Under the pieces are notes generated by a model. It was not told the origin of the DNA and did no database searches. It was given only the letters and a program-made list of their open reading frames with translations. Positions 60,546 to 64,000 of a DNA stretch of 64,000 nucleotides are shown in pieces; position 1 is the stretch's first letter; each line of letters starts with the position of its first letter. The position numbers and the translations under genes are program-made. The stretch lies in NCBI GenBank assembly GCA_003439945.1, contig QVRM01005642.1, positions 62,001 through 126,000 of the forward strand, in the 5' to 3' direction. The stretch is from Dermanyssus gallinae (lineage: Eukaryota > Arthropoda > Arachnida > Mesostigmata > Dermanyssidae).

Positions 60546-61851
60546 AATTTAGTCGCCAACATACAAATGATTATGTTTATGAGTATTCTTTTAAAAATAG
60601 TGCAGGACAAACGAACATAAAGACACAGGATATACGAAGATTAACAGAAGAGAGGATAGCTTCCGACAGTTCTGCTGCTTCTGACCTGGTGCGAAGCGTG
60701 CTGAGAAGTGCGCCCGAACCCGCGCACTTTCTGCAAGTTCTCTTTATTCTTGTGCTCGGCTGCCCTTTATTCCTACACTCACGACTCCCCTTCCTCTTTA
60801 ACCTCTTATGTATATACAGGGGTAACAACAACAGCGGCCGCAGCTGGTGCTGCAATATGATGCGGCGGCCATTGGTATACCAGAATAGACCTAATTGACC
60901 CCGAACCGAACCCCCCCCCGCACGTCGCTCACCTCTCCTTTATGAGTTTAACGTCCGGCAGTTGCCAGCACCGTAGTATCCTTCAGAGGCCCATAGTCGG
61001 CGACGATAAGCAAGAAGCAAAGGCGAACGGAGAAAATGTGATTGCACAACAGCCGACAAGCCACTGCCGAGAATGAGCCAACCCTTCAGCCGTTGCTGTT
61101 GAAGCTAAGCAACTTATTTGACGAGAGCTTAAAATGGCGGCAACGTAAAGGTGCTAGCACGACAATGACGGAACCGACCGCTCCTCATCGCAAAGACCCC
61201 TACCGCCGTCCTTGATTCATAACGTCTTGACCGTGGAGAATTTCCACTGCATTTCTCCTTTCCCTTTTCCTCCCCGTCTCTCCGAACCCTGCAAGCGCGT
61301 TTCTCTTTATGTCGCGATCGCACCGTAGTAGTAGAAGGGCTTGAGTCAACAGATAATATGTCGAACGGTCGTAGTAAACTCAGGCTGTGAAGCATCGAGT
61401 AATGGGCGTTGGAAATTTAGTCTTCGGTCAGGCCTCGGCCTTCGGTGCGGGCCGCCTACTAGGGGACTCTCTTTAACATTTTATTGATTAATTCTTCACT
61501 CTAGGGCGCACGAGACTGTTACGTAATCAAAGCAGTTGTGCGCAGCACAATACGATAGCTTAGAATCACCCAGAGATAAACGCACACCGTACAGCGTGCA
61601 CCTATCGCGTGGTATTGCAATCGTGGTTACTTCTATTGGTAGTCTAGCTTAGGAGTCAGGTTGGATTTGATACAGTTTTTGCCTCGATCATTGTCTTCGA
61701 AATGTTGTTTTGAATTTTTGCACAAATAGTTAGCGATGCGATCCAGCGATCATTTTGCGGATATAAGCTTTTTACCACAGCGCCCAAACAATGGCTTCGT
61801 TTAAGTATCTGTTTTACAGCTGTACCTGCATCTTTCTCTGTCTCGTTTCAG
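60546..61851. other. Intronic stretch up to the receptor acceptor, no gene
   Basis: A GC-rich stretch at 60840-61440 includes AAAATGGCGGCAAC at 61131 (YY1-like). The last 30 bases are a pyrimidine-rich tract (CATCTTTCTCTGTCTCGTTTCAG) ending at 61851, a strong splice acceptor. Confidence 0.6.
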
Positions 61852-61993
61852 TGGCCTGGAGTGTGCCCGTACTCGCGTGCATCGTCAACTCGTCATTGCG
61901 CTCATATTCAACGCCCTGAGCCTTCTAGCCATCTCGGCTCCGGTCACACTGCACAACCTTCAGCCGGATATACCCAACATTACCAAGGAAACG
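61852..61993 (+). CDS. Class B GPCR exon: intracellular loop 1, transmembrane helix 2, extracellular loop 1 (partial gene)
   Basis: The exon follows a strong pyrimidine tract and TTTCAG acceptor. Its first base T completes the Ser codon begun by TC at 6677-6678; then come 47 residues. GLECARTRVHRQL is intracellular loop 1: class B receptors have L-x-C-x-R-x-x-x-H-x-x-L here, and all those positions fit. VIALIFNALSLLAISAPVTL is helix 2. HNLQPDIPNITKET is the start of extracellular loop 1 with an N-glycosylation site. I place the donor at ACG|GTATTA (61993/61994), a weak match. If unspliced, the frame stays open to a TGA at 62114. The receptor subtype cannot be fixed from these exons. Confidence 0.87.
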
Positions 61994-64000
61994 GTATTAA
62001 CGCATCATACTTTTAAAGCCGTTGTCAAGTGTTTGTTACATGCCAATATTAAATTAGGACACCCGTGTAGTCTTCATATTGGCGCTACAGACGAGTTTCC
62101 ATTCCTGTTCGATTGATGTCTCTCGTGTAAAAATTCCAGGGTCTATTTTAGCCATTTTGTCTCGTATATACTTTAACGAGATGAGGACTGCTGAGAAATT
62201 CTCTGGTAGATTCGTTTAGACCTTGTGTCATTCGGTCAAGTCGCGCTATCCGTGAGAAACTCAGCCCTTTTGAAACGCAGCTTTATCGCATACGATGCAG
62301 TTGGTGTGACATACGTTAAATAGCTCCTGAGTTAAGGAATATAGTTTGCGGGCTCTCCAGTGCCGCAGTATCCGCGCATGATTTTCCTGATACTTCCTTT
62401 ATACTTCAAAGCACGGCTATGTACTAAGAGGTGTCGCTGTTACCCAGTCTTACTGTCGTCTTAATTTCCATTTAATTGGTTATCTAAGTGTTGATTTCGA
62501 ACCCTATTATTTATTTGTTTTCAGGGTAGTGAAGACTTACTCTGTTACATATAGCTGTATATAACGAAACATATGTATAGAACAGATATCTGCATGCATA
62601 GTCCCATTTACCGTGGAATATCAATTTTTACTTAGGTTGTCTTTTTGTGCAAAAAAATAGTTCTTTTTTCAGACCTTTACGCTCACGTTACCCGTTGTTA
62701 ATGCTTATCTGGTCTAAATACGTGTTACCAACCGAAGTAGCAGTGGGAGACCAATTTGCGCTAGCTTGAATAATGCCGGAGTGCGTGTATGCATCGCCGC
62801 GCGAATGTCCTCGTATACGCAATAAAAAGCATAACCCCCCTACATTCTAGCGTACGACCAATAAATACTTCTTAGAAAGAGCGCACAGGCCATCTCAGCT
62901 TGCGAATAACTTGTAGATACGCATATGCAGTTTTTTTAATGATGCATTTCAATGAAGAGTTATGGTTCAACACACAAAGGATGACAAAAGACCTCTCCAC
63001 GAGGGTAATGTAAGAATGCCCGTTTTTACTGATAACGTGTTAATTTAATTTTGTTTATTTCACTCAGATTGAGTAGAATATACACTTCATAAGTTTGCTT
63101 TCGTAATCCTTTATTGTCTACACAATTCTGGACATTCGTAAGGCTCTGTACGCGGCATCTCTAGCATTAGTCGGATTGTTTCAGTAACCGGTGGACAGCC
63201 TGATATGAGATACGCGAAGCGGCTCCTTGCTTGCATCCAAAAAAATTGTCTCGTATAAAATAAACTCCCAGACTAGTTGCAATTCGCCAGCATGCGGTGA
63301 TTTTACACCCCGTCAAGGCGTAAAGAGTCCCACTACTGAGAAAACGGACAGTCTCCAGACATAGTTAGCTTCCTCATAAAGAGACAAGAGCCGTCCGTAC
63401 TGTTTCGTTCATATGTGCTGTGAACGTCGTTCCCGTTTAGTGAGCTTGAAGAACAAGTTCTAAAAAATGGTTAACAATCTCTAACGTTTGGCCGCGGTAA
63501 CGTATGACATCTCTGGCAGCCAATCGACATTCACGCCTGAACTTCATAGCCTTTGGTCTCATAGCCTTTGAGACAAGGAATGCCTCTATTATAGAGGTAA
63601 TGCGCTGCATGGCAGTTGGGTAGCAATGTGCTTTCTAGATGCGACCTGGAATCAGCGGGACTGCGCCATAGCTCTAGCCCTGCCTTTTGACTGTCTTTAC
63701 AATTAATATAGCACCTATCATATTATCTGCATACATTACCACCACGACTTTTTGGTACTCCTATCGGACGTAACCAACAAAGTCAGCGAGAAGAAGACTA
63801 AGCGCAGCTTAGCGGGTGCTCTTGCGGAGTTCCCACACTTTGATTGATCTCCAATTTACCACGCTCACCGTCTACCAATAAGATGTTCTCATCAAAGGAA
63901 CTTGCTATTACACTCAGGGGAGAGCCACCCACTCCTGCTCTTCAGAATGATTCAATTAGCAGATGATAAAGACTGCATACAGCTGAGCTCTGGGGTGAGC
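61994..64000. other. Next receptor intron (start), no recognised feature
   Basis: After the donor at 61994, no exon for helix 3 or later was found. TTGTTTTCAG at 62514-62523 looks like an acceptor, but the frame after it stops within ten codons. No transposon or tRNA-like boxes recognised. The downstream exons presumably lie beyond the window. Confidence 0.55.

Noticed and set aside
62514..62560. Possible next receptor exon after TTGTTTTCAG
   Set aside because: The frame compatible with phase 0 reads GSEDLLCYI and then stops; too short and no TM3 pattern follows.

Overview
The window is eukaryotic and almost certainly from an arthropod. A chelicerate such as a mite or tick fits best, but the species is an inference. 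The signs are split exons with GT-AG borders, long introns, dense (AT)n microsatellites, tRNA-derived SINEs, Tc1/mariner-type transposons and many decayed LINEs. No bacterial-style operon, rRNA gene or CRISPR array is visible.

The only host gene I can support is on the + strand: part of a class B (secretin-family) peptide-hormone G-protein-coupled receptor. Three exons join in phase. Exon 3264-3355 holds the end of the extracellular hormone-receptor domain. Exon 6551-6678 holds the linker and transmembrane helix 1. Exon 61852-61993 holds intracellular loop 1, helix 2 and extracellular loop 1. The introns are 3,195 bp and 55,173 bp, so about 86% of the window is a single receptor intron. Upstream and downstream exons lie outside the window or were not found.

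The introns are a nursery and graveyard of mobile DNA. Left edge: a SINE, then a DD41D-like mariner relative with ~0.5-kb inverted repeats and a broken transposase (304-3075). 6.7-12.5 kb: SINEs of several families. 13.04-14.66 kb: a complete Tc3-like transposon with an intact 322-codon transposase, ~200-bp IR/DR inverted repeats and a TA target duplication; this is the only intact mobile gene. 16-24 kb: LINE scraps, AT microsatellites and an unidentified broken reading frame. 29.45-33.52 kb: a near full-length LINE bounded by an 11-bp target duplication, with a 2A-like motif, a PHD-like finger, an endonuclease, a reverse transcriptase and a zinc-knuckle tail, all broken by frameshifts and stops. 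33.5-51 kb: mariner remnants, LINE fragments and more SINEs. 52-60.6 kb: more LINE remnants and a possible piggyBac tail.

At least four short repeat families look tRNA-derived. One (SINE-B) has three copies, each with its own 12-16 bp target-site duplication, which is direct proof of retrotransposition. I found no convincing new defence or metabolic system. The points most worth following are the receptor with its giant intron, the intact Tc3-like element, the SINE families and the LINE whose 5' tip carries a YY1/Pho-like motif and a 2A-like sequence.
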